A stretch of DNA of 20,819 nucleotides from DATJZH01 sp052146815 (GCA_052146815.1 JBKQMG010000029.1:1-20819), one strand, 5' to 3'; positions 6,784 to 14,990 are shown, numbered from the stretch's first letter. Numbers and translations: made by a program. Notes: generated by a model from the sequence alone, not told the origin.

Positions 6784-7494
6784 GTGCAGTATCAGGTGTC
6801 GAGGGTGCTCGCCGGCCCGTTGCTGCGGCTGCTGGTGCGCACGCAGGTCACCGGCGCCGAGCACATCCCGGCCGCAGGCGGGGCAATTCTCGCCTCCAAC
6901 CATCTGTCGGTGGTGGATTCCATCTACCTGCCGCTGATGGTGGAGCGGCCCGTGACCTTCGCGGCCAAATCGGAGTACTTCACCGGGACCCGGCTGCGCG
7001 ATCGCGCGGTCGCCGCCTACCTGCGCGCCACCAACCAGCTATCGGTGGACCGCACCGGGGCGCGAGCGGCGCAGGACATGCTCGAGGCGGCGCTCGCGCT
7101 GCTGCGCCGCGGGGAGCTTTTCGGCATCTACCCCGAAGGCACCCGGTCGCCCGACGGGCGCCTTTACCGCGGCCGGACCGGCATTGGCTGGCTGGCGCTG
7201 CACTCCGGCGTACCGGTGATACCCGTCGCGATGATCGGCACCCAGCGGGTGCTGCCGCCCGGACACAAGATCCCGCGGCCCGGCCGGATCGAGATCAGGA
7301 TCGGCGAGCCGATGACTTTCGAGGCCTATCTAGCCCAGTCGCACGGGGCGCGGCAGCGGCGGGCCATCACCGACGAGGTAGTCCAGGCCATCGGCAAGCT
7401 GTCCGGCCAGGAGTTCGTGCCCGTCTACGCCTCCGTGCGCAAGGAGGAACTGGCGGCCGAGGCAGCCGCCCGCCGGGCTGAGCAATCCCCGTAA
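6784..7494 (+). CDS. PlsC-type 1-acyl-sn-glycerol-3-phosphate acyltransferase
   Basis: This 236-residue protein starts at GTG 6784 with GGAGG six bases upstream. Acyltransferase motif I is NHLSVVD (His40-x4-Asp45, the catalytic pair). Motif III is GIYPEGTRSPDG (about 114-125), which binds the glycerol-phosphate, and VPVIPVAMIGTQ is the motif IV region. The family moves an acyl chain onto lysophosphatidic acid to make phosphatidic acid at the inner face of the membrane; actinobacteria have several paralogues, some with other lyso-lipid acceptors. The N-terminal 20 residues are amphipathic and probably associate with the membrane. It appears to be a single-gene unit. Its stop codon lies in a tandem duplication. 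Confidence 0.9.
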   Translation: MQYQVSRVLAGPLLRLLVRTQVTGAEHIPAAGGAILASNHLSVVDSIYLPLMVERPVTFAAKSEYFTGTRLRDRAVAAYLRATNQLSVDRTGARAAQDMLEAALALLRRGELFGIYPEGTRSPDGRLYRGRTGIGWLALHSGVPVIPVAMIGTQRVLPPGHKIPRPGRIEIRIGEPMTFEAYLAQSHGARQRRAITDEVVQAIGKLSGQEFVPVYASVRKEELAAEAAARRAEQSP

Positions 7495-7514
7495 AGCTGA
7501 GCAGTCCCGGTAAA
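7477..7514. repeat. 19-bp tandem direct repeat over the stop of the acyltransferase gene
   Basis: GCTGAGCAATCCCCGTAAA (7477-7495) is followed immediately by GCTGAGCAGTCCCGGTAAA (7496-7514), with 17 of 19 bases identical. The first copy contains the TAA stop at 7492-7494. The second adds further stops in frame, so the protein end is unchanged. It looks like a slippage duplication. Confidence 0.85.
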
Positions 7515-7550
7515 CAGGCCAGGGCGTGGCCGTCGGCCGGTGATGGCCGC

Positions 7551-9545
7551 TCAGTCCTGGTCGTGGGGCACCGCCGGGAAAGTCTCCGTCGAGGCGGTCG
7601 GATTCCACAGTGACTCTGGCTCGCTGTCCTGGTCATCGGCGCGGTGCTGCTCGCCGGGGGGCGAGCCGCGGAACGGGTCGTCGCCGTTCTCGCCGCCCCA
7701 GTCGGGAATCCCTGCCTCGTCGTCCGCCCAAGCGGGCGCGTCGGACGTCGGCCACGGCGGCTCGGGCGGGCGGGCCTGGGCCGCCGCCGCCGGGACGCGC
7801 CTGGTCAACGGATGCGGCGGCGGGCTCGTGGCCCACGACAGCTCGCTGTCCGGCGGCGGCGCGGGGTCCCACGGCGGCGATCCGGAAACCTGCGGGGGCC
7901 GGCTGGCCGCCCGCGAGAACGCCGAGAGGGCAGCGGGCCGCTCGGAGCCGGTCGCAGCGGCGGGTGCCCCCTCGTCCCCGCGGTCCGATGATCCGCTGCC
8001 GAATACAGCCGGGGCGGCGCTGCCCGCGCGGCCGCCGTAGTCGCCGTAGCCGCTGACTTCACGCCCGGAGGCCGGGAAGGCGAACGAAGCAGGCTCCAGG
8101 CGCGAGCTCGGCAGGCCGCCGGACGGGCCGTAGCTGGCGGGCGTGTGCGCGGCGAACATGTCAGGCATGGGGTCCCTGAGGGCCGCCCCTGCCGCGATAC
8201 CCGCCGGAGCGTCCCCGGCCCCGCCATAACGGCCGGCGGCAGGCGACTGCCACAGGGCCTCCGCCGGCGCTTCGCGGCGCATCCGCTGCCGCCTGGCCGC
8301 CCAGTACACGATGATCAGCATCAGCAGGACGATCAGCACCGCGGCCGCAATGACCGCATATCTCAGCAGCCTGGGCGCCAGGGCGGTCGTCGCGGACGGG
8401 ACGGCGGGTGGCGACGGGCTGCGCCGCGGCAGCGCTCCCGCGTCGGCCCGCTGTGTCGCCGGCGCGTCGATCCGCTCGGCCCTGGCCAGCGCGCTCAGTG
8501 CGTTCACGCTGCCGAATCCGGCCCCGCTCTGGTGCCCGCCGTGCGGCCGGGCGACGGCGCCGCTCCGCAGTGCGCTGGTCACCTGCGCCGGGGTCAGGTT
8601 GGGGAACTCCGAGTCGATCAGCGCCGCCGTTCCCGCGACGATCGCACTCGCGGCACTCGTGCTGTTCAGCAGCGAGTACCCGCCTGACGCATTGGCGGCG
8701 ATCACGCCCGCGCCGGGAGCGGTCAGCGTGACGTAAGGCTGCCCGCTGGAGAACGCGGCCTTCCTGAGCTTGCCGCCGACCGCGCCGACCGCGATAACCC
8801 CCCGGTAGGCGGCCGGGTAGTTCACCGCGTCGGTGCCGGCGCCGTTGTCACCAGCCGGGGCGACGAGCACCACGTCGCGGCGCAGCGCGAACTCAATCGC
8901 CGCCTGCTCCGCTGCGCTGCCGTCGATCAGGGCGGGCGCTGGCGTGGGCGCTGGCGCGGCGCCAGCCGGCGGGGCCGGGGTGATACTGGCCGCGACCTGC
9001 GCGGGATCAAGCGGCAGGTCGATGACCTTCGCGCCGTGCCGGACCGCGTAGCGGATCCCTCGGGCGATGGCCGTGGGCAGCGCGTCGGTCACGGCCGGCT
9101 CGGCAAGCATGGGATCTGTGCTGCTCAGAGTCACCTGCACGGAAAGAACCTTCGCCGCCGGCGCCACGCCGATCACTCCGGCCGCTGCGCGCGGCCCGTG
9201 GCCGTGGCCGGCGATGAGGCTCGCGGCGGCTGTGCCCTGCTGGCCGAAATACGGGCTGTCTGCCGCCCGGCCCGAGCGGGTGAGATCGGGTCCGGTGATC
9301 ACCGAGCCAGTGAGGTCGGCCTGGGCGGGAGCGATCCCGTCGCTGAGGACGGCGACGATGACTCCTGACCCGCGTGACTGCGACCAGGCCCGGGTGATGC
9401 CCAGGCTGCCGAGCCACCATTCCTCGGCCCGGGTGTGCCCGGAGGCCGGGTCCGCGAGCGCGGGAATGGCGCCAGTGACCAGCCATGTTGCCGCCAGGCT
9501 CATGGCCAGCGCAGCCATGACAGAGCGGGGGGCTCTCCGCCGCAC
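7551..9545 (-). CDS. Membrane-anchored S8 (subtilisin/mycosin-like) protein with degraded catalytic motifs
   Basis: I prefer GTG 9545 (664 aa). It gives a clean signal peptide (MRRRAPRSV, then a hydrophobic core to about residue 31), and GGAAGG lies about 10 bases upstream. A further in-frame GTG at 9608 adds 21 unlikely residues. The subtilase fold spans about 40-355. The Asp motif is AVLSDGI (D69, shifted one place from the usual DTG). The HGT motif reads QGT (Q103). The oxyanion AGN reads AGD (D233). The Ser motif is STSAASA (S297) instead of GTSMAAP. A transmembrane helix at about 392-415 is followed by ~245 residues of Pro/Gly/Ser-rich disordered tail, cytoplasmic by topology. Mycosins share the signal-protease-TM layout but have short tails, and no type VII secretion genes are nearby. 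It is probably a pseudoprotease. Confidence 0.85.
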   Translation of the reverse strand: MRRRAPRSVMAALAMSLAATWLVTGAIPALADPASGHTRAEEWWLGSLGITRAWSQSRGSGVIVAVLSDGIAPAQADLTGSVITGPDLTRSGRAADSPYFGQQGTAAASLIAGHGHGPRAAAGVIGVAPAAKVLSVQVTLSSTDPMLAEPAVTDALPTAIARGIRYAVRHGAKVIDLPLDPAQVAASITPAPPAGAAPAPTPAPALIDGSAAEQAAIEFALRRDVVLVAPAGDNGAGTDAVNYPAAYRGVIAVGAVGGKLRKAAFSSGQPYVTLTAPGAGVIAANASGGYSLLNSTSAASAIVAGTAALIDSEFPNLTPAQVTSALRSGAVARPHGGHQSGAGFGSVNALSALARAERIDAPATQRADAGALPRRSPSPPAVPSATTALAPRLLRYAVIAAAVLIVLLMLIIVYWAARRQRMRREAPAEALWQSPAAGRYGGAGDAPAGIAAGAALRDPMPDMFAAHTPASYGPSGGLPSSRLEPASFAFPASGREVSGYGDYGGRAGSAAPAVFGSGSSDRGDEGAPAAATGSERPAALSAFSRAASRPPQVSGSPPWDPAPPPDSELSWATSPPPHPLTRRVPAAAAQARPPEPPWPTSDAPAWADDEAGIPDWGGENGDDPFRGSPPGEQHRADDQDSEPESLWNPTASTETFPAVPHDQD

Positions 9546-9655
9546 GCCTTCCTTGCCTTCCGGTGGTGGGGGGACACCCGAAGTTTGCCAGTTTCTGGCG
9601 GGGGTCACATGTGGTCTGAGGCTATTTGACGGGCTCTGCGGCTGCCGCGCCAGGT

Positions 9656-10510
9656 CTACGGCTGATGGGCCGCTGAAAGCCGGACATGCGCCCCCGGTGG
9701 CAGGCCGAGCTGCTCCGCGGCGTCACCCGCGTTGACCGCGAGGGAGATCAGCCCGGCGCTGTCGGTGAAGGCGACGATCTCGCCCGGCGCCACCGCGGCG
9801 AATGTCTCCAGGTAGGGCACCGTCAGCTGGCGCCGCCCGCATCGCACGATCAGCGGCGAGCCGAAACCGACGCCAAGGCGCCCGATCTGCGCGGCCGGTA
9901 TGGACAGCTGCACGTTGCCGAACCGGTCGACCGACATGACCTCGCCCTCCGCCTGGCCGTCATATACCCGGCTCGTCGGGGCGGGCAGCGTGACGAGGTC
10001 GGCCACGGGGACTTCCTTGCCCGCCGCCTCGAGCCCGGTGCCCGCTGCCAGGTGCGCGCCCACCGGCATGAAGATGTCCCGGCCGTGGAATGTCGTGGAC
10101 ACCGGATGCAGCCACAGCTCGCCGTTGGTGAGCTGCACGGCGTGCTCGGCACCGCCGAGCGCGGCCACGGCCCAGGACAGCACCCCGTTGTCCGGGCCGA
10201 CGAGCAGGCTCTCGCCTGCCCGGATCGCGATGGCGCGCCGCGCGGTGCCGACGCCAGGGTCCACGACCGCGACATGCACGGCGGGCGGCATATACGGGAC
10301 GGTCTGAGCGAGCACGGCGGCGCCGCGGCGGACGTCGCCGGGCTGGACCAGATGGGTAATGTCGATGACCCGGGCGGCGGGGGCAATCCGCGCCGCGACG
10401 CCGTGACATGCTGCCACGAATCCGTCTTCCAGCCCGTAGTCCGTCAGGAACGTCAGACAGTCAAAAGAAGTCACGAATCGTGAGCGTACGTGGCGGGAGA
10501 CGTCCCGCAT
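9656..10510 (-). CDS. S-adenosyl-L-methionine hydrolase (adenosine-forming), DUF62 / SAM hydroxide adenosyltransferase
   Basis: This 284-residue protein belongs to the fluorinase/chlorinase/SAM-hydroxide adenosyltransferase superfamily. Hydroxide-type members split SAM into adenosine and methionine. Family landmarks are visible: LTDYGLEDGFV near the N-terminus, VVDPGVGTARRAI, LVGPDNGVLSWA, TFHGRDIFMPVGAHLA, and in the C-terminal domain DRFGNVQLSIP. The Asp-Arg-His set expected of the hydrolase branch appears to be present. ATG 10510 is taken as the start; an in-frame GTG at 10474 also gives a full domain, and neither has a clear ribosome binding site. It is divergent from DUF3263, and the pseudoprotease follows on the same strand. 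Its cytoplasmic role is probably turnover of SAM. Confidence 0.88.
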   Translation of the reverse strand: MRDVSRHVRSRFVTSFDCLTFLTDYGLEDGFVAACHGVAARIAPAARVIDITHLVQPGDVRRGAAVLAQTVPYMPPAVHVAVVDPGVGTARRAIAIRAGESLLVGPDNGVLSWAVAALGGAEHAVQLTNGELWLHPVSTTFHGRDIFMPVGAHLAAGTGLEAAGKEVPVADLVTLPAPTSRVYDGQAEGEVMSVDRFGNVQLSIPAAQIGRLGVGFGSPLIVRCGRRQLTVPYLETFAAVAPGEIVAFTDSAGLISLAVNAGDAAEQLGLPPGAHVRLSAAHQP

Positions 10511-10559
10511 AGTGGCTGCCTACGATGGAGTGCCGACGGAAGGCGGGGAGGCAGGCCAG

Positions 10560-10802
10560 GTGGCAGCGCTATCAGAGCTTGAGCAGCGCATCCTGGTCTT
10601 CGAGCGGAACTGGTGGCGGTTCCCCGGCGCGAAGGAGCGGGAGATTCTGGAAGCCCTAGAAATGCCGGTCACCAGGTACTACCAGCTGCTCAACGAGCTG
10701 ATCGACCGGCCCGAGGCGGCTCAGTTCGATCCCGCCCTGGTCGCCCGGCTGCGCCGGCAGCGCGGTCGCCGCGGGCGCATCCGCTCGGCGCGGCCGGACT
10801 GA
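10560..10802 (+). CDS. DUF3263 family protein (80 aa)
   Basis: GTG 10560 is chosen because GGGGAGG at 10545-10551 lies eight bases upstream. An in-frame GTG at 10512 would add 16 unconserved residues. The core, with ERNWWRFPGAKEREI, then LEMPVTRYYQLLNELIDRPE and an Arg-rich end, is the actinobacterial DUF3263 family. Its helix-turn-helix-like arrangement suggests DNA binding, though I know of no assigned function. It ends five bases before otsB, so the two are very likely cotranscribed. Confidence 0.88.
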   Translation: MAALSELEQRILVFERNWWRFPGAKEREILEALEMPVTRYYQLLNELIDRPEAAQFDPALVARLRRQRGRRGRIRSARPD

Positions 10803-10807
10803 GACCC

Positions 10808-11647
10808 ATGTCACACCAGTCACAGCCGGTGCCGGTCCCGCGGACCGAGGGCGGCCAGGCGGGCCTCGAGGCGCTGCTGCGCGCGCCGCAGACGGCGCTG
10901 ATCGCGCTGGATTTTGACGGTACCCTGTCCCCGATTGTCGCTGACCCTGCCGCGGCGCGGGCGCACCCGGACGCTCCGGCGGCCCTGCGGGCGCTTGCCC
11001 CGCTAGTCGGCACCCTGGCCGTCATCACCGGACGTCCGGCGCTCGACGCCGTCTCCTACGGCAGCCTTGAGCAGGTGCCGGGCATCGTGGTGCTCGGCCA
11101 CTACGGGCGGCAGCGCTGGCACGACGGCTCGCTGAGCTCGCCGCCGCCGCCGCCGGGCCTCGCCGTGGCCCGCGAGGAGCTGCCGGCCGTCCTCGCGGCG
11201 GCGCAGGCGCCCGAAGGCACCTGGATCGAAGAGAAAGGCGAGGCGGTGGCGGTGCACACCCGCCGCGCCGCGCAGCCGGAGGAGACGCTCGAGCGCCTGC
11301 GCGGGCCGCTGGCGGAACTGGCGGAGCGCACCGGGCTGACGGCCGAGCCCGGCCGGCTGGTGATCGAGCTGCGGCCGCCCGGCTCGGACAAGGGGCAGGC
11401 CCTGCGTGACCTTGTCGCGAAACGGGAGGCTTCCGCCGCTGTCTTCTGCGGCGACGATCTCGGCGACCGGCCGGCCTTCAGCGCCGTCCGCGAGCTGCGC
11501 GCCGCCGGCACGCCGGGCCTTACGGTGTGCAGCGGGTCAGCCGAGGTGACCGGCCTGGCGGATGAGGCGGACCTGGTCGTGGACGGCCCGGACGGAATCG
11601 TCGCGCTGCTTCAGTCCCTCGCCGCCGCCATCAGCCGCCAGGACTGA
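10808..11647 (+). CDS. otsB: Trehalose-6-phosphate phosphatase
   Basis: This 279-residue HAD-superfamily phosphatase starts at ATG 10808. Motif I is LDFDGTLSPI (D35 nucleophile, D37 acid/base), motif II lies at VITGR (71-75), the conserved Lys is in GSDKG (about 195), and the magnesium-binding motif IV is GDDLGD (215-220). It removes phosphate from trehalose-6-phosphate in the cytoplasm, the second step of the OtsA-OtsB route, giving trehalose as stress protectant or carbon store. It follows DUF3263 by five bases and converges on otsA, which encodes the first step. The length is normal for the family. No strong ribosome binding site precedes it, so coupling to DUF3263 translation is likely. 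Confidence 0.93.
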   Translation: MSHQSQPVPVPRTEGGQAGLEALLRAPQTALIALDFDGTLSPIVADPAAARAHPDAPAALRALAPLVGTLAVITGRPALDAVSYGSLEQVPGIVVLGHYGRQRWHDGSLSSPPPPPGLAVAREELPAVLAAAQAPEGTWIEEKGEAVAVHTRRAAQPEETLERLRGPLAELAERTGLTAEPGRLVIELRPPGSDKGQALRDLVAKREASAAVFCGDDLGDRPAFSAVRELRAAGTPGLTVCSGSAEVTGLADEADLVVDGPDGIVALLQSLAAAISRQD

Positions 11648-11771
11648 ATCGGCCGCCAGGGCATCCGCCTGACGAAGCTGTCGCCCGGCTATGGGCGGAC
11701 GGAGCTGGAGCCCCGGCGCAGCGCGGCCTTCCCCCGCGCCTGCGGGCCGCCCCGCACTCGCGACCCCAGTG

Positions 11772-13289
11772 TCACTTGCTTGGGAGCGTGGCCGGGGCCG
11801 AGCCTGCGGCCAGGCGGGCGAGCCGGTCCGGGTCGAGCGCGGCGATCTGGTCGGCGAACCACTTGGCGGGCGGCTCGGCCGCGGCCGCCGCGGCCAGCGC
11901 CTGGCAGCGGCGGGCGCGCTCGGCGTCGGCCATGCACAGCGCCTCGTGCAGCGCCTCGGCCGTGCCGGTCACGTCGTAGGGATTGACGATCAGCGCCTCG
12001 CTGCCGAGCTCGTCGACGGCGCCGGCTTCCCGCGAGAGCACCAGGGCGCAGCCGTGGTCGGACAGGATCGGCCCTTCCTTGGCGACCAGGTTCATCCCGT
12101 CCCGGATCGGGTTGACCAGCAGGACGTGCGCCAGCCGGTAAGCAGCGAGGGACCGCGGGTAGTCGTCGTTGACCTGAAGGATGAGCGGGTCCCAGTCCTG
12201 CGTGCCGAACTCGTCGTTGATCTGGGTGGCGAGGCGCTGCACACTGGCCGTGTACTCCCGGTACTCCGGCAGGTCGTGCCGGGAGGGGTAGGCGAAGGCG
12301 AGATGCACGATCCGCCCGCGCCATTCGGGGTGGGTGATCAGCAGCTGCCGGTAGGCCTGCAGACCGCGGACGATGTTCTTCGACAGCTCGGTCCGGTCGA
12401 TCCGGACGATCAGCTTGCGCTCTTGCGCCGCGTCGGCGAGTGAGGAGATCCGGGCCTGGACGTCCGGCTCGGCGCCGCGCCGGATCAGCTCGTCGGCGGC
12501 GACCCCGAGCGGGTGCACGCCGATACCGGTCACGTGCCCTCGGTAGGTGACAAGCTGCCGCCTCCGGTCCACCGACGCGCCGAGGAACTGCTCGCAGCAG
12601 TCCATGAACGCATCCGCCCAGCGCTGGCAGAGGAAGCCGGCGTGATCGGCTCCGAGCACGCCCTCGAGGACCTCGCGCCCGATGCTGTCGGGCAGCATCT
12701 GGTAGTAGTCGACGGGCGCCCACGGCGTGTGCGAGAAGTGGGCGATCTTCACGTCCGGCCGCAGCTGCGCCAGCAGCCGCGGCGCCAGCGACAGGTGATA
12801 GTCCTGGATGACCGCGCGCGAGTCGGGGGCCGGCACCGGGCCCGCCGCGGCGGCGAGAGCCTCGGCGAACGCGGTGTTATAGGCGCGGAACGACTCCCAT
12901 TCCCGGTCGAACGTCAGCCCGAACTGCGGCTGGTTGGGCGTGTCGTACAGCATATGGTGCACGAACCAGAGGGTGGAATTGGCTACCCCGTTATACGCGC
13001 GCTGGAAGGTCGCGGGCGGGATGTCGAGCATGTGCACGGCCGAGCCGCCGGCGAGGCCGTCGACGCTCAGCCTCCCCCCGCCGCAGCTGCGCACCGCCGC
13101 CCGGTCCGCATCGCTCAGCGCCGCGCAGACCCACAGGACGTCCGCCTGCCCTGCGACCGAGGAAAGGCCCGAGACCAGTCCGCCGCCGCCGCGGCGCGGG
13201 GTCAGGCGCCCGTCGTCGTCCATCGTGAACGACACGGGCCCCCGGTTCGACGCGATGAGGACCCGCCGGTCAGATGATGTAGCGCTCAT
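11772..13289 (-). CDS. otsA: Trehalose-6-phosphate synthase (GT20)
   Basis: This 505-residue glycosyltransferase joins glucose from a nucleotide-glucose donor to glucose-6-phosphate. The donor-loop Gly run GGGGLVSGL is at 34-42. IQDYHLSLAP (161-170) and SHTPWAP (186-192) line the active site. The donor-phosphate Arg/Lys pair falls in RIDRTELSKN (296-305). DGMNLVAKE (397-405) holds the residues contacting the nucleotide-sugar. ATG 13289 gives the expected N-terminus (VLIASNRGPVSF). GT20 includes pseudo-sugar synthases such as VldE, but the nearby otsB supports trehalose. The gene is divergent from the S-box/thrC unit across about 145 bases and convergent with otsB, so the two trehalose genes have separate promoters. 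Confidence 0.93.
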   Translation of the reverse strand: MSATSSDRRVLIASNRGPVSFTMDDDGRLTPRRGGGGLVSGLSSVAGQADVLWVCAALSDADRAAVRSCGGGRLSVDGLAGGSAVHMLDIPPATFQRAYNGVANSTLWFVHHMLYDTPNQPQFGLTFDREWESFRAYNTAFAEALAAAAGPVPAPDSRAVIQDYHLSLAPRLLAQLRPDVKIAHFSHTPWAPVDYYQMLPDSIGREVLEGVLGADHAGFLCQRWADAFMDCCEQFLGASVDRRRQLVTYRGHVTGIGVHPLGVAADELIRRGAEPDVQARISSLADAAQERKLIVRIDRTELSKNIVRGLQAYRQLLITHPEWRGRIVHLAFAYPSRHDLPEYREYTASVQRLATQINDEFGTQDWDPLILQVNDDYPRSLAAYRLAHVLLVNPIRDGMNLVAKEGPILSDHGCALVLSREAGAVDELGSEALIVNPYDVTGTAEALHEALCMADAERARRCQALAAAAAAEPPAKWFADQIAALDPDRLARLAAGSAPATLPSK

Positions 13290-13413
13290 TGTCGGGCCAG
13301 GCTACCGGCACCAGCTGGCCGCGCCCGGACCTGGCTCAGGCCGCCGCGTGTCCGGTCACCCGTCGCCGGGCAAAGCGGGATATCGGCGTTCGCGCGGCGC
13401 CGCTGTTGCCGGT

Positions 13414-13419
13414 TAGAAT
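13414..13419 (+). promoter_or_regulatory. thrC: Probable -10 box for the S-box/thrC transcript
   Basis: TAGAAT at 13414-13419 is close to the actinobacterial -10 consensus. It would start RNA at about 13425, just before the 5' strand of riboswitch stem P1 at 13440. No good -35 is visible at the usual spacing; GTTCGC around 13389-13394 is the nearest candidate. Confidence 0.45.
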
Positions 13420-13434
13420 GACGCCACAACTTCA

Positions 13435-13625
13435 TAAAGCTCATCCAGAGGGGTGGAGGGACCGGCCCGGTGAAGCCCCGGCAACCATCACGATGACTGG
13501 CGGCTTTGCCAGCTCGCGAGACGACGCCATCAGCACGGCAGGTGCACGCTCGCATCGGTGAGGTCATTTCGTGACTGGTGCCAATTCCGGCCCGCGGCAA
13601 CTGCCGGCGGGACAGATGAGGAGAG
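13435..13625 (+). promoter_or_regulatory. SAM-I (S-box) riboswitch preceding thrC
   Basis: The S-box core is readable in order. P1 pairs CTCATC (13440-13445) with GATGAG (13615-13620). Then come CAGAGGGG and GGAGGGACC of the kink-turn, GGCCCGGTGAAGCC, and GGCAACC ending at 13486. GGTGCCAATTCC follows at 13577-13588. A P4 hairpin lies at 13591-13611, and the closing GACAGATGAG ends at 13620. P3 is long: TCACGATGAC (13488-13497) pairs with GTCATTTCGTGA (13563-13574) around a ~65-base insert. The purine-rich GAGAGAGG at 13621-13628, the likely ribosome binding site, directly abuts the 3' strand of P1. With no U-tract, control is probably translational, with SAM binding lowering thrC expression. 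Confidence 0.93.
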
Positions 13626-13637
13626 AGGCCTCGCCCC

Positions 13638-14990
13638 GTGACCACACTGAGCTCCACCACCCCCCCTGCGACGACCGCCGGCACCACCACTCCCCGTGCG
13701 AAGAGCGCCGGCACCGCACATACCTCCCGCTTCGGCTACGCCAGCCATCTGTCCTGCCGTGAGTGCGGGCAGACCTATGAGCTTGGCGCCCAGCACGCAT
13801 GCTCGGAGTGCTTCGGGCCGCTGGAGGTCATCTATGACCTGCCGCCGGTGACCAGAGCGCAGATCGGGGCGGGACCGTCCAGCATCTGGCGGTACGCCAG
13901 CCTGCTGCCGGTGGCCCCCGACGTGGCCGCGTCACCCAACACCGAGCCAGGCTGGACCCGCCTGGTCCGCGCCGACCAGCTGGCCCGCGCCCTCGGCATG
14001 CGCAGGCTCTGGGTTAAGGACGAGCGGGGCAACCCCACGCACTCCTTCAAGGACCGGGTCGTGGCGGTGGCGCTCGCCTCCGCCCTCGAGATGGGCTTCA
14101 AGGTGCTGGCCTGCCCGTCGACCGGCAACCTGGCCAACGCGGTGGCGGCGGCCGCCGCCAGGGCCGGCATCAGGTCGGTCGTGCTCATCCCCGCCGACCT
14201 GGAACCGCAGAAGATTCTCGGCACCGCCATCTTCGGCGGGACGCTGGTCACCGTGCAGGGCAGCTACGACGACGTGAACCGGCTCGCCTCCGAGCTGGCC
14301 GATGACCGCGAAGACTGGGCCTTCGTGAACGTCAACGTCCGGCCGTACTACGCCGAAGGCTCCAAGACGATCGGCTACGAGATCGCCGAGCAGCTCGGCT
14401 GGCGGCTGCCCGAGCAGATCGTCGTTCCGGTCGCCTCGGGTGCCCAGCTCGTGAAAATCGACAAGGCCTTCCGGGAACTGGCGGATCTCGGCCTGGTTGA
14501 TGACACGGGCTGCCGGGTCTTCGGCGCCCAGGCGACCGGCTGCTCGCCCGTCGCGGCCGCATTCCGCGCCGGGCACGACGTGGTCCAGCCGGTCCGCCCG
14601 GCGACGATCGCGAAATCGCTGGCGATCGGCAACCCCGCGGACGGCCCTTACGTGCTGGACGTGGCCCGCCGGACCGGCGGCGCGGTCGCTGATGTGAGCG
14701 ACGAGGAGATCGTGGCCGCGATCCGGCTGCTGGCCACGACCGAGGGGATCTTCGGCGAGACGGCTGTCGGCGTCACGCTGGCCGTGCTGCGCCGCCTGCT
14801 CGCCGCCGGGCAGCTCGACCCCGAGGCCGAGACGGTGATCATCAACTCCGGTGACGGCCTCAAGACCCTGGACGCCGTGGCCGGGGCGCTGACCGCGCCC
14901 GCGCCGATCCGTCCGACGCTCGAGGCGTTCGCGGCCCTGGAGGCGGGGCGGCCGGCTCCGTCAGGCGGCCCGCTGGCCGAGGCCCGCTGA
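13638..14990 (+). CDS. thrC: Threonine synthase
   Basis: This 450-residue PLP enzyme converts O-phosphohomoserine to threonine in the cytoplasm. GTG 13638 has GAGAGAGG nine bases upstream. A zinc-ribbon-like knuckle, C40/C43 and C55/C58, precedes the catalytic fold, as in the actinobacterial/plant-type enzymes. The PLP lysine is K138 in NPTHSFKDR, and the phosphate-binding loop is PSTGNLANA. The C-terminal IINSGDGLKTLD is also typical. The first 30 residues are unusual: 11 are threonine. The SAM riboswitch precedes it, and the sulfur-carrier gene follows within 4 bases (upstream GTG) or 48 bases (preferred ATG), so the two probably form an operon. O-phosphohomoserine is also the precursor for methionine, which makes SAM control sensible. 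Confidence 0.95.
   Translation: MTTLSSTTPPATTAGTTTPRAKSAGTAHTSRFGYASHLSCRECGQTYELGAQHACSECFGPLEVIYDLPPVTRAQIGAGPSSIWRYASLLPVAPDVAASPNTEPGWTRLVRADQLARALGMRRLWVKDERGNPTHSFKDRVVAVALASALEMGFKVLACPSTGNLANAVAAAAARAGIRSVVLIPADLEPQKILGTAIFGGTLVTVQGSYDDVNRLASELADDREDWAFVNVNVRPYYAEGSKTIGYEIAEQLGWRLPEQIVVPVASGAQLVKIDKAFRELADLGLVDDTGCRVFGAQATGCSPVAAAFRAGHDVVQPVRPATIAKSLAIGNPADGPYVLDVARRTGGAVADVSDEEIVAAIRLLATTEGIFGETAVGVTLAVLRRLLAAGQLDPEAETVIINSGDGLKTLDAVAGALTAPAPIRPTLEAFAALEAGRPAPSGGPLAEAR

Noticed and set aside
6747..7481. 244-codon frame overlapping the acyltransferase
   Set aside because: It is an Arg/Ala/Gly-rich shifted frame. The PlsC motifs are in the other frame.
11682..11697. Short CGCCC/GGGCG hairpin between otsB and otsA
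   Set aside because: Only five base pairs, with a 6-base loop, in GC-rich DNA; too weak to call a terminator.
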